Positions 35,827-43,425 of a stretch of DNA of 64,000 bases are shown piece after piece. Location: contig NZ_AP018441.1 in NCBI RefSeq assembly GCF_009937975.1, positions 496,001 through 560,000 of the forward strand, read 5' to 3'. Position 1 is the stretch's first letter. Each line of letters opens with the position of its first letter. The notes beneath the pieces were generated by a model, which saw nothing but the letters and a program-made list of their open reading frames with translations, did not search any database and was not told where the DNA came from. A program made the translations under genes and the position numbers. The DNA comes from Undibacterium sp. YM2. GTDB lineage: Bacteria; Pseudomonadota; Gammaproteobacteria; Burkholderiales; Burkholderiaceae_D.

Positions 35827-37158
35827 GTGGTGAGTAAGTCCAGCCCCCTGTTTCGCCCTGAAGTCACAGCAGCATTAGGTAGTCAATGGATGGGTTCCAT
35901 CCGCCTGGCACAGCCGCTTTCCGCTTCATTGATTGCGATTGTTGCCCTGGTCATTGCTACGGTGTTGATTGCCTACATCACTTTCGGCAGCATCACCAAA
36001 AAAGCCCGTGTCACTGGTATTACCGTGCCTGTCGGCGGCCAGCTCAGCGTGGCTGCCCCCAATGCCGGTATCTTGCTGACTACCCATGTCAAGGAAGGCG
36101 AGCAAGTCAAAGTCGGGCAAATCCTGTTTACTCTGAGTACAGAGCGCCAGAACAGCCAGGGCGAAATTACCGCCCTGGTCGCCCAGCAACTTGCCAGCCG
36201 TGCCGACAGCATGGCCGCAGAACAAAGATTGCGCCAAAGCCAGTATCAGGAAAAAAAGCAGGCCTTGCAACAAAGGCTGGCGAACCTGGCCCAGGAACAG
36301 ACTCAGTTGGAACAAGAACTGTTGCTTGCCCAGCGCCGCCAGCAACTGGCCCAGCAAAGCGTCGCCAAGTATGAAACCCTGCAAGGTAATGGCTACGTCT
36401 CTGCTGCCCAGACCCAGCAAAAGCAGGAAGACCTGCTCGACATCAGCACCCGCCTGAGTACCCTGCAGCGTAACAAAACCCAGTTGCAGGCCAACCAGAT
36501 CGCCCTGCAATCAGAACTCGATACTTTGGCCAATAGCCTGGCAACTGACCTGACGCAAATAGAAAGAGCCAAGGCCAGCCTTAAGCAAGAAGCCGCAGAA
36601 AACGCCAACCGCCAGGCAGTGCAAATTACTGCAACCCAAGCCGGAACTGTGACAGCGCTGACGAACCAGCCAGGGCAAGCCATCAATACCGGGCAAGTAC
36701 TGGCCAGCCTGATACCTGTTGATGCCAAGACCGCTCATGCAGGCGAGGCAGAAACAGGATCGCTGGAAGCGCATCTGTATGCACCCAGCCGGACAGCGGG
36801 TTTTATCCAGCCAGGGCAGGAAGTATTGATACGCTACGCCGCTTTTCCGTATCAAAAGTTTGGCCTGCACAAGGCAACGGTAGTGGATGTCAGCCGCACG
36901 CCATTTGCCCCGTCTGAGCTGCCACAGAACCTGGCAACAACGATCCTGAGCAATGCCCAGCAAGCCATCAATGGTTTCAACAGTAATGAAGCGCTGTACC
37001 GCATCAAGGTCAGGTTGCATGAGCAAAGCATCAATGCCTATGGGCAGGCACAAATGCTCAAGCCTGGCATGACGCTGGAGGCAGATGTATTACAGGACAG
37101 CAGAAAAATTTGGGAGTGGGTGCTGGAGCCAGTGCTGGCGATGAACCCGCGCACCTAG
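35827..37158 (+). CDS. HlyD/CvaA-type periplasmic adaptor of a peptide exporter
   Basis: A 443-residue membrane-fusion protein: cytoplasmic tail, one helix (LIAIVALVIATVLIAYITFG), a split biotinyl-lipoyl domain (TVPVGGQLSVAAPNAGILLT, VKEGEQVKVGQILFTL), a long glutamine-rich coiled-coil hairpin (about 120-260) and the returning lipoyl/beta-barrel (TATQAGTVTALTNQPGQAIN; GFIQPGQEVLIRY). It is the CvaA/RaxA type that pairs with C39-peptidase ABC exporters, here encoded 3.2 kb downstream. No outer-membrane TolC-like gene is present. Start is GTG 35827 or the adjacent GTG 35830, behind GGGGTGA. A decayed copy of its 3' end is found at about 39127-39207. Confidence 0.93.
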   Translation: MVSKSSPLFRPEVTAALGSQWMGSIRLAQPLSASLIAIVALVIATVLIAYITFGSITKKARVTGITVPVGGQLSVAAPNAGILLTTHVKEGEQVKVGQILFTLSTERQNSQGEITALVAQQLASRADSMAAEQRLRQSQYQEKKQALQQRLANLAQEQTQLEQELLLAQRRQQLAQQSVAKYETLQGNGYVSAAQTQQKQEDLLDISTRLSTLQRNKTQLQANQIALQSELDTLANSLATDLTQIERAKASLKQEAAENANRQAVQITATQAGTVTALTNQPGQAINTGQVLASLIPVDAKTAHAGEAETGSLEAHLYAPSRTAGFIQPGQEVLIRYAAFPYQKFGLHKATVVDVSRTPFAPSELPQNLATTILSNAQQAINGFNSNEALYRIKVRLHEQSINAYGQAQMLKPGMTLEADVLQDSRKIWEWVLEPVLAMNPRT

Positions 37159-37171
37159 AAGCAAGAACAAG

Positions 37172-37480
37172 GAATTTCAGAATTCGATGCTGAGTCTGTC
37201 AGGAAAACCCAACAGACTCAGCCCGAAATACCGTTCAAGGTGGTCAAGACCCTGAACGGAGCAGTAAAACCATGCCATGAGGCATGGTTCACTTAACCAT
37301 GTATAGGAGTAACACAAAATGCGTTTGATTTCAAATGAAGAATTGATGGTTGTGGCTGGTGGTGATCTCGAGCCGGATGAGCCGATTCAAACGGTCGAGA
37401 TATCTAGTCCACGAATGACTGACGAAGAAAAAGCACAATTTGATTATGACGTAAATAGATTTGTCAGCGAAATGGATTCA
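37172..37480 (+). repeat. direct repeat, copy 1 (leader plus peptide 5' half)
   Basis: This stretch and 39214-39521 are clearly the same sequence, roughly 80 percent alike by eye, offset by about 2,041 bases. The similarity covers the untranslated leader with its hairpins and the first half of the peptide gene, and fades beyond codon 50. Upstream it continues into the hlyD 3' end, matched by the remnant at 39127-39207. Confidence 0.9.
37189..37289 (+). promoter_or_regulatory. three-hairpin structured leader of peptide gene 1
   Basis: H1: GCTGAGTCTGT with ACAGACTCAGC (37189-37222, perfect 11 bp). H2: CCGTTCA with TGAACGG around GGTCAAGACC (37231-37259). H3: AACCATGCC with GGCATGGTT (37268-37289), ending 15 bases before AGGAG. 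All three recur before peptide gene 2 (H1 core 39232-39263, H3 39312-39329). They lie between hlyD and the peptide gene, so they may set the expression ratio or respond to a signal. Confidence 0.65.
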
Positions 37481-37588
37481 TGTTTAACTGGCAATCCAGT
37501 CGCTTGCGCTAGTTTTTTCACCGGAGTAGATTGGCCAGAAATGCCGGACCTCCCAAATCTCATTGATTGGAACAGTTTCGGAAATTAA
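37319..37588 (+). CDS. double-glycine-leader secreted peptide 1
   Basis: An 89-residue precursor. The leader MRLISNEELMVVAGG is a classic double-glycine leader, cleaved after G15 by C39 peptidases such as that of the ABC exporter downstream. The mature peptide is 74 residues, strongly acidic at its start (DLEPDEPIQTVEISSPRM), with one CX7C pair (C at LTGNPVA, then C) and ends WNSFGN. It shares the leader, the first 20 mature residues, the CX7C spacing and the FGN end with peptide 2, but the loop and its surroundings differ. It could be a bacteriocin, toxin or signal. The role of the following ClpP-like protein is unknown. ATG 37319 has AGGAG upstream. Confidence 0.85.
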   Translation: MRLISNEELMVVAGGDLEPDEPIQTVEISSPRMTDEEKAQFDYDVNRFVSEMDSCLTGNPVACASFFTGVDWPEMPDLPNLIDWNSFGN

Positions 37589-37624
37589 ATCACTTTTTGC
37601 TAGTTTTTTAGCTATTGTAAAGTG

Positions 37625-37654
37625 CGGAAATTATTGTTGAAACAATAATTTCCG
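37625..37654 (+). other. 30-bp perfect palindrome between peptide 1 and its ClpP-like gene
   Basis: CGGAAATTATTGTT, GA, AACAATAATTTCCG: 14-bp arms without mismatch. It is not followed by a T-run, and the ribosome-binding site GGGAGG of the next gene begins five bases later. A hairpin here could shield the 3' end of the peptide message and lower translation of the next gene. Cassette 2 has a different hairpin at the same place. Confidence 0.75.
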
Positions 37655-37668
37655 TTAGGGAGGAAATT

Positions 37669-38352
37669 ATGATTTTAATCAGTGTTAAAAAAATATCCCG
37701 CTTAGTTTTATATCATATTGTAACGTTTTCATTATATTTAATTAGCTCTGCCGCTGTTTCTGCAGAAGTTGCTGAGGATAGATTTATTTTGAATGGCAAT
37801 ATCACACTAAACTCAATAAGCGAACTTCAATCGCGAATTAAGGACGATAAACCACTCCACGCAATTGAGTTTAGAGAGTCGCGAGGATCAAATTCTTCCG
37901 CAACAATTATATTGGAGTCATTGTCTGAGATTATTGTAAGCCAGAATTTAAAAACATATGCTCGAGGAAGGTGTGCATCTTCTTGTGCAGAAGCGTTTTT
38001 AATGGGTGAAAGAAAAACTTTATTACCATCGAATTCTGAAATGCCCACTCATCTGATGATTCACGCTGCATATAGCGGGCGAAATGGCGAAGTCATTTAT
38101 GGAGATTCAGAGCGGTCATTTAAAAAAATTGTTGCTCGAAGTGGTGGAAAAATTCAATTGCCCTTATTAGAAAAAGTTTTTGAAACAAAATCACCTAATG
38201 GAGGAATTTTTATCTTTCGAGATCCATTTACTACGATTTATGGAAAATATAATATTTTGTTTTGTAAAGGGGATGAAAAATTTGCTCCCCGCACTTGTGA
38301 GCCAATCAAAGATTTAACGCTGCAATCTCTCGGCATTTCAATTGAAAACTAA
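37669..38352 (+). CDS. periplasmic ClpP-like (COG3904-type) protein, cassette 1
   Basis: A 227-residue exported protein: signal peptide (LVLYHIVTFSLYLISSAAVS, cleavage near VSA) and a ClpP/crotonase-like fold. Marks are EFRESRGSNSSA (position of the oxyanion strand), GRCASSCAEAFLMGERKTLL with candidate nucleophile S104 in CxSxC, and THLMIHAAY with candidate catalytic H132. The C-terminal half has GGIFIFRDPF and CKGDEKFAPRTC. Its relatives are predicted periplasmic serine proteases of unknown role. Coupled with a secreted peptide, it could process the peptide, protect the host, or be part of the response. AT-rich codon use differs from flanking genes, suggesting transfer. Confidence 0.75.
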   Translation: MILISVKKISRLVLYHIVTFSLYLISSAAVSAEVAEDRFILNGNITLNSISELQSRIKDDKPLHAIEFRESRGSNSSATIILESLSEIIVSQNLKTYARGRCASSCAEAFLMGERKTLLPSNSEMPTHLMIHAAYSGRNGEVIYGDSERSFKKIVARSGGKIQLPLLEKVFETKSPNGGIFIFRDPFTTIYGKYNILFCKGDEKFAPRTCEPIKDLTLQSLGISIEN

Positions 38353-39008
38353 AAATCTTAATTAAGTCGTTTGAATTATCAAGATCATCCACTTAAAGTC
38401 GGCTTTTTAACATTCTTCTAGTTGGATAAATTTGGGCTTACTGCCATTGCTTTTTAAGCTTGAAATATCATATTTTTAAAATGTAAAAACAGTAATCCAC
38501 AACAAATTCAAAATGGTTCTTATCTAGAACTCATTTCATAAATAGGATGAGTGCGAACAAGACGATTTGGGATGCAGTGCAAGGCGTGACCTGCAGCTAA
38601 GGCTCATGCCTTAGCAAAGGGTGCAACGCTGCAATGCGCCCAAATCGTCAGTTCCCGGAGGGTTTGCCTCATAACGCGTACCAGACAGCATAAAATTTAT
38701 TGTCGGTCGCGCCACTATTAACAGCTGCATCCGCATTGCCAAACCGTGTTATGAAGCAAACGCATCTCACCCTATTTATGAAATGAGTTCTAGATATTTC
38801 TAATTGATCAAAACTACTTAAAAATTTCCGAGTAATCAGATTCATTTATATAGATGACTTCTAAAAGCTAAGAAATATACTCATGCTGTTCCGATGTCGT
38901 TAATATTTAAGGAGATATTTATTGGAAATAAATAATGATTTTCCAAAAATTCAATTTGAACTTTAAAAATATTTTTGTCATTGCTTTTTTAAATGACTAT
39001 TTTAGTAC
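38353..39008. other. intergenic DNA between cassettes, with an inserted MITE-like element
   Basis: No coding gene is supported. 38353-38520 and 38797-39008 are AT-rich, without open frames of note, and appear to be decayed spacer of the duplicated unit. The insertion 38521-38796 is annotated separately. Confidence 0.6.
38521..38796. mobile_element. MITE-like element with long terminal inverted repeats
   Basis: Both ends carry GAACTCATTTCATAAATAGG as inverted repeats (38528-38547 and complement of 38771-38790), extended imperfectly to about 35 bases. They are flanked by CTAG on both sides, compatible with a CTAG target duplication of the IS5 kind. The 276-bp body has no transposase gene. An internal inverted repeat GACGATTTGGG with CCCAAATCGTC is present. 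The body is GC-richer than the host island. It is probably mobilised in trans by a full-length element elsewhere in the genome. Confidence 0.8.
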
Positions 39009-39126
39009 ATGTCCCCATCCTCCAAACGGAATCTAGTGAGAGTGACTTAGTCTATCTCATTATGATGACCAGCCAATTTGTAAAGGTAATTCTTGATTCG
39101 ATTTAAAGGTGCGATCCTGATGAAAT
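39009..39126 (+). pseudogene. remnant of a C39 ABC exporter 5' end
   Basis: From ATG 39009 the bases follow the first codons of the intact exporter at 40373: CCCATCCT, CAAAC, GAATC, AG, GA and CCAG line up. After a gap of about 40 bases, TTAAAGGTGCGA lines up with exporter codon about 43. The frame is broken by stops and indels. It is joined directly to a remnant of hlyD. Confidence 0.75.
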
Positions 39127-39207
39127 CGTCTCGCTGGATGCGGATGTGCCGTAAGACAAAAGAAAAATTTTGGAATGGGTGCTAGAGCCAATGCTAGCAA
39201 GGAAGCA
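39127..39207 (+). pseudogene. remnant of the hlyD 3' end
   Basis: The stretch matches 37070-37157 of hlyD. In one frame it still reads RKILEWVLEPMLARKQRT, against RKIWEWVLEPVLAMNPRT at the end of the intact protein. It follows the exporter remnant with no spacer and leads into the repeated leader, marking a deletion junction. Confidence 0.85.
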
Positions 39208-39213
39208 GCGTAC

Positions 39214-39521
39214 GAATTTCAGAATTCGATACTGAGTCTGTCAGTAAAATTCAACTGACTCAGCTCGAAATGCCGTTCAAGGTGGTCAAGACCCTGATCG
39301 GAGCAGCAACGCCATGCCACGAGGCATGGTTCACTTAACCATGTAAGGAATGATACAAAATGCGTATGATTACAAATGAAGAGTTGTTGGTTGTGGCTGG
39401 AGGAGATCTTGAGCCAGATGAACCTATTCAGACAGTTGAGATATCTAGCCCTCGTATGACAGATCAAGAAAAAGCTGATTTCGATAATGAAATAGGCACA
39501 CTTATCGATATTTGCACACCA
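39214..39521 (+). repeat. direct repeat, copy 2 (leader plus peptide 5' half)
   Basis: Partner of 37172-37480. Hairpin H1 is shortened to CTGAGTC with GACTCAG, H2 has one broken pair (TGATCGG), and H3 CCATGCC with GGCATGG is intact with a changed loop base. This indicates that H3 at least is under selection. Confidence 0.9.
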
Positions 39522-39626
39522 ACAGATGTTCCAGATTGTTTGGAAAAATTTTTAAATACGATCCCGCAATCAGGAGAAACTACTAATACCGACGAGTGGA
39601 ATCACTGGGTTATTTTTGGAAATTAA
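39360..39626 (+). CDS. double-glycine-leader secreted peptide 2
   Basis: An 88-residue precursor, paralogue of peptide 1. The leader is MRMITNEELLVVAGG; the mature 73-residue peptide starts DLEPDEPIQTVEISSPRM, has a CX7C pair (C, TPTDVPD, C) and ends VIFGN. Between residues 50 and 85 the two peptides are otherwise unrelated. Such a conserved frame with a changed core is what one expects of specificity-determining secreted peptides (bacteriocin-like or signalling). Export and maturation are expected through the C39 ABC exporter and HlyD adaptor. ATG 39360 has AAGGAA upstream. Confidence 0.85.
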   Translation: MRMITNEELLVVAGGDLEPDEPIQTVEISSPRMTDQEKADFDNEIGTLIDICTPTDVPDCLEKFLNTIPQSGETTNTDEWNHWVIFGN

Positions 39627-39649
39627 TTCTCTAATTAATTTGTAGAAAA

Positions 39650-39683
39650 GTTAGGAGTTAGCTCAGCGCTAGCTCCTACTAAC
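39650..39683 (+). other. hairpin between peptide 2 and its ClpP-like gene
   Basis: GTTAGGAG, TAGC and GCTA, CTCCTACTAAC pair as an imperfect stem around CAGC. It occupies the same place as the 30-bp palindrome of cassette 1 but is unrelated in sequence, so a structure at this point is a shared property. Confidence 0.6.
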
Positions 39684-39698
39684 AGAACTCGAGAAGAA

Positions 39699-40340
39699 AT
39701 GATCACAAATTATCTAAATAAACTCACAAAGTTTGCAGTGGTTACAATTCTTTGTGGAATTTCGCTTACCTGCGCAGCTGATGCGAATAGGTACATTTGG
39801 GAGGGAGATATCTCTGAGGACAATCACAAAAAATTTCAAGCGGAAATAAAGAATAACGCCTCTCTCAATGAACTTGAATTTAAAAATTCTCGTGGTGCTC
39901 CAAAAATGGCAGGCATACTTACCGATGCTATTGCTGGTGAGATTGAGTCCAGAAAACTGCAAGTATTTTTGCGAGGGCAATGTGCCTCTGCATGTGCAAA
40001 CATCGTTCTATTAAGTGCTAAAAGAACTTTATTACCTTCCATTAATGGAGTACGCACGCATTTATTTTTGCATGTCGCAAGAGCATCAGGAAGTGGCGAA
40101 ATAAACTACGGGTTTACCGAAAAAATTAATAAAAAATCATCGCGACTAGTAAGGGGAAATTCCCTCTTGAAATACTCGACGAGATGTTTGATGCAAAAAA
40201 AGCTCAGGGTGGCATATATATTTTTCGTGAACGTATATCTACAAGTCAAGGTGATGCTTTTGTTCTTTTTTGCGCAGGTGATGAGAGCCCATTCTTTACA
40301 GCATGTAGGCCTTTTAAGAATGTTCATCCGCAAGACTTAG
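39699..40340 (+). pseudogene. periplasmic ClpP-like protein, cassette 2, with an apparent frameshift
   Basis: Paralogue of the cassette-1 protein: signal peptide (FAVVTILCGISLTCAADA), EFKNSRGAPKMA, GQCASACANIVLLSAKRTLL with candidate nucleophile S97, and THLFLHVARA with H125. After EKINKK the open frame leaves the family. If one A is added to the AAAAAA run (40131-40136) the frame continues KIIATSKGKFPLEILDEMF, GGIYIFRERIST, CAGDESPFFTACR and ends in LGIAIGE at the same stop region, matching the cassette-1 C terminus throughout. The break removes the last 60 residues as read. It is either a sequencing error or a recent loss. Confidence 0.75.
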
Positions 40341-40372
40341 GTATTGCGATTGGCGAATAAAACGTAAATCTA

Positions 40373-42490
40373 ATGACTCCCATCCTTCAAACCGAATCCA
40401 GCGAATGCGGTCTTGCCTGCCTCGCCATGGTTGCCAGTCACTTTGGCTATCACACTGATCTGGCTGACCTGCGCCGTCAGTTCTCGATCAGTCTTAAAGG
40501 TGCGACCCTCGCGCAGTTGATGCGGCATGCGTCTTCCATGCAATTGAACAGCCGCCCACTGCGCCTTGAGCTGAATGAGATCGATCAACTGGCCTTGCCC
40601 TGTATCCTGCACTGGAACCTGAATCACTTCGTGGTGCTCAAAGCCGTGCGCAAGGACTGGCGTGGCAAGGTCACTCTGGTCTTGCTTGACCCGGCAGTCG
40701 GAGAAAGACGGGTACCGCTGGAGGAAGCGTCCAGTCACTTTACCGGTGTAGCACTGGAGCTGGCACCCAGCCCCTCATTCAAACCCAAGGAAGAAAAAAA
40801 ACAAGTTGCCCTGCGCGATTTGACTGGCCATATCGTCGGCCTGCGCTCTGCCATCGTCAAGGTATTGGCACTGGCTTTGGCGCTGGAGATATTTGCCATC
40901 TGCGCGCCGCTATTCAATCAGTTCGTCATTGACGAAGTCATCGTCAGTGGTGACAAAGAATTACTGGTCGTGCTGGTGTTTGGTTTTGCGTTGTTGATGA
41001 TCACCCAGAATGCCATAGGCCTCGCGCGTAGTTGGTTTTTGATGCGCTGGAGCATGGATATCAGCCTGCAATGGTCAGCACGTGTATTTGCCCACCTGGT
41101 GCGTTTGCCGGTTTCTTATTTTGAAAAGCGTCATCTTGGTGATGTGGTGTCGCGCTTTGGTTCCATAGGGTCTATACAAAGTACCCTGACGTCCATGTTT
41201 GTCGAGAGCGCACTCGATGGCCTGATGGCCGTGCTGGCCCTGGTCATGATGCTGGTGTATAGCGTCAAGCTCAGCATGCTGGTATTGGGTGCTGTGGCTC
41301 TGTATGCGGGTTTGCGCTGGGCCTTCTATCAACCTTTTCGTGAAGCATCACAAGAGCGGCTGATCTTGTCTTCCAAAGAAAGTAGTCATTTCCTGGAAAC
41401 CATGCGTGCCGTCACGCCCCTGAAACTGTTTGGTCGTGAGACTGAACGTCTGTCCCGCTGGCAAAACCTGAAGATCGATGTACAAAACCGCGATATCAAG
41501 ACGCAAAAGCTGTCCATTATCTTCAAGGTCAGCAATACCCTGATCTTTGGTATACAGGGTCTGGCCCTGTTTTATGTCGGTGCCGGCCAGGTCATGCAAA
41601 ATACCTTGACGGTGGGTATGCTGATGGCCTTCTCCAGCTATGCCGGTACTTTTACTGGCCGTATTTCCAGCCTCATTGATGTGTTCATCAGTTACCGCAT
41701 GCTGAGCCTGCATAGCGAAAGGTTGGCAGACATCGTGCTGGAAGAAGCCGAGGCAGAAACTGCCATCGAAACCGATATCTCACGCATCAAGGCCGTTATT
41801 ACCCTCAAGAATATCAAGTTCCGCTATGCCGAAGGTGAACCCTGGGTGTTGAGCGATGTGAACCTGACCATACCTGCCGGGCAAAGCATCGCCCTGGTTG
41901 GGCCAAGTGGTTGTGGCAAGACAACCTTGTGCAAGATCATTTTGGGTTTGTTGAAACCAACAGAAGGTGAAGTGCTGATCGATGATATCCCCATCACCCA
42001 GCTAGGCATCAAAACTTACCGCCAACTGGTGGGCACGGTCATGCAGGAAGATGTCTTGCTGGCCGGTTCCATCATGGACAATATCGCTTTCTTCGACAGC
42101 CATTGTGACCAGGCCAGAGTGGAAGAATGTGCGATGCTGGCAGCCATTCATGAAGAAATCAGCAAGATGCCCATGGGTTACCAAACCCTGGTAGGTGATA
42201 TGGGCAGCAGCCTGTCTGGCGGGCAAAAGCAGCGTGTATTGCTGGCCAGGGCCTTGTACAAGCAACCCAAGGTATTGGCACTCGATGAAGCGACCAGTCA
42301 TCTGGATGTGAACAATGAACACAAGGTCAATCAGGCGCTTGGCAATTTGCAACTGACGCGCATCATGGTGGCGCACCGGCCTGAGACCATCAATACGGCT
42401 GAGCGGGTGGTGTCTATCCAGGACGGGGCTGTTGTTGAAGTGCGGGCTGCTGTTGCGAAAGAAGATGTGGCGGGTTTGAAGCTGGCTTAA
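40373..42490 (+). CDS. peptide exporter: ABC transporter with N-terminal C39 peptidase
   Basis: A 705-residue bifunctional exporter of the bacteriocin type. The C39 domain (residues 1-130) has the catalytic Q6 and C12 in QTESSECGLACLAMV, H in NHFVVLKAV and D in VLLDPAVGERRV, so it should be active. The transmembrane domain (about 160-430) has five to six helices. The ATPase has Walker A GPSGCGKTT, signature LSGGQKQRVLLARAL and Walker B VLALDEATSHLDV. It cleaves double-glycine leaders and exports the peptides with the HlyD adaptor. It starts 32 bases after the ClpP-like gene. A decayed copy of its first codons lies at 39009. Confidence 0.95.
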   Translation: MTPILQTESSECGLACLAMVASHFGYHTDLADLRRQFSISLKGATLAQLMRHASSMQLNSRPLRLELNEIDQLALPCILHWNLNHFVVLKAVRKDWRGKVTLVLLDPAVGERRVPLEEASSHFTGVALELAPSPSFKPKEEKKQVALRDLTGHIVGLRSAIVKVLALALALEIFAICAPLFNQFVIDEVIVSGDKELLVVLVFGFALLMITQNAIGLARSWFLMRWSMDISLQWSARVFAHLVRLPVSYFEKRHLGDVVSRFGSIGSIQSTLTSMFVESALDGLMAVLALVMMLVYSVKLSMLVLGAVALYAGLRWAFYQPFREASQERLILSSKESSHFLETMRAVTPLKLFGRETERLSRWQNLKIDVQNRDIKTQKLSIIFKVSNTLIFGIQGLALFYVGAGQVMQNTLTVGMLMAFSSYAGTFTGRISSLIDVFISYRMLSLHSERLADIVLEEAEAETAIETDISRIKAVITLKNIKFRYAEGEPWVLSDVNLTIPAGQSIALVGPSGCGKTTLCKIILGLLKPTEGEVLIDDIPITQLGIKTYRQLVGTVMQEDVLLAGSIMDNIAFFDSHCDQARVEECAMLAAIHEEISKMPMGYQTLVGDMGSSLSGGQKQRVLLARALYKQPKVLALDEATSHLDVNNEHKVNQALGNLQLTRIMVAHRPETINTAERVVSIQDGAVVEVRAAVAKEDVAGLKLA

Positions 42491-42544
42491 TGGATTTCCA
42501 TAAAATTTCATTATTTTTCAAAGTTACTCCATTCATGAAGAAAA

Positions 42545-43339
42545 ATGCTTACTGAATCAGGTATAGAACCTAGGTCATTCACTAAAATAGAGAAATTAAT
42601 TTTTCTGTCGGGCCTGTCAAGTATATTGATTCTTAGAATAATTCTAGCCTCTTACAGTATTGAAGAAATGCCGCTCGCAGGTGCAAACTTACTCATGGCT
42701 TTTGACGTCATTGTGTTCGCACTCATTTTGAAAAAATGTAACCTCGGTAAATCTTTCATAGTTGAATGTGTATTGGTGACAGCGTATATATTCCTGTTTG
42801 GATTTCTGCTATCTACTTTGGTCAATTTGCCAGAGCTATTCGTCGCATTGGAAAAACTGTTCACACTGAAATTACTAGTCACTGTCGCTGCGTTGGCATT
42901 GGCTGCAGGGATACTGGAAGAACTATTGTTCAGAAAGATCTTGATCGACTTCTTCTTGAAAGGCATGTCGCTTAAATGGGCAGTCTTCTGGAGCTCATTC
43001 GCTTTCTTTTTTGCGCACTTTACCTTCAACCCTTTTATGTTTCTCGCGGCAGTGGCATACGCATATATGGCATTGCGCTTCAGATCTTTAGTTGCTGTTA
43101 TTTTATTGCATGGCTTGTACGACTTTTCCGGTTTTCTTAGCATGGTAAATGTGATTCAGCAGCTTCACCTCAAGAATTCCCCACCTGTATCCGATTTGCT
43201 GAGAGGAGTTAATGGCCTTTGCGATATGGCTCTAGTTTTTACGGTGTTTCTTTTCTACGTGAGTACCTGGATAGTAAAAAATTTCAAAACAAGGCATACA
43301 AAATATACCCAAAAATGGAAAGTAATATTTGATGATTGA
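42545..43339 (+). CDS. CPBP family intramembrane metalloprotease
   Basis: A 264-residue membrane protein with about seven helices. The Abi/CPBP motifs are GILEELLFRKIL (EExxxR), FFAHFTFNP and LLHGLYDF, which hold the putative metal-binding and catalytic residues. CPBP proteins include eukaryotic CAAX proteases and bacteriocin self-immunity proteins of the PlnI type. Its place directly after the C39 exporter suggests immunity to, or processing of, the secreted peptides. It is AT-richer than the genes that follow and probably forms the end of the island. Confidence 0.88.
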   Translation: MLTESGIEPRSFTKIEKLIFLSGLSSILILRIILASYSIEEMPLAGANLLMAFDVIVFALILKKCNLGKSFIVECVLVTAYIFLFGFLLSTLVNLPELFVALEKLFTLKLLVTVAALALAAGILEELLFRKILIDFFLKGMSLKWAVFWSSFAFFFAHFTFNPFMFLAAVAYAYMALRFRSLVAVILLHGLYDFSGFLSMVNVIQQLHLKNSPPVSDLLRGVNGLCDMALVFTVFLFYVSTWIVKNFKTRHTKYTQKWKVIFDD

Positions 43340-43425
43340 CTGGATTTTTTAAGTCGATAGCATATCGTTTTAGCTCGTAAGCACGCTCACGCTCGTGTAA
43401 TATATATGTCTGTATTCACGCGGGA

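Noticed and set aside
37172..39521. CRISPR array as an explanation of the repeats in the peptide island
   Set aside because: There are only two copies, about 300 bases long and 2 kb apart, and they include a coding gene; it is a tandem duplication.
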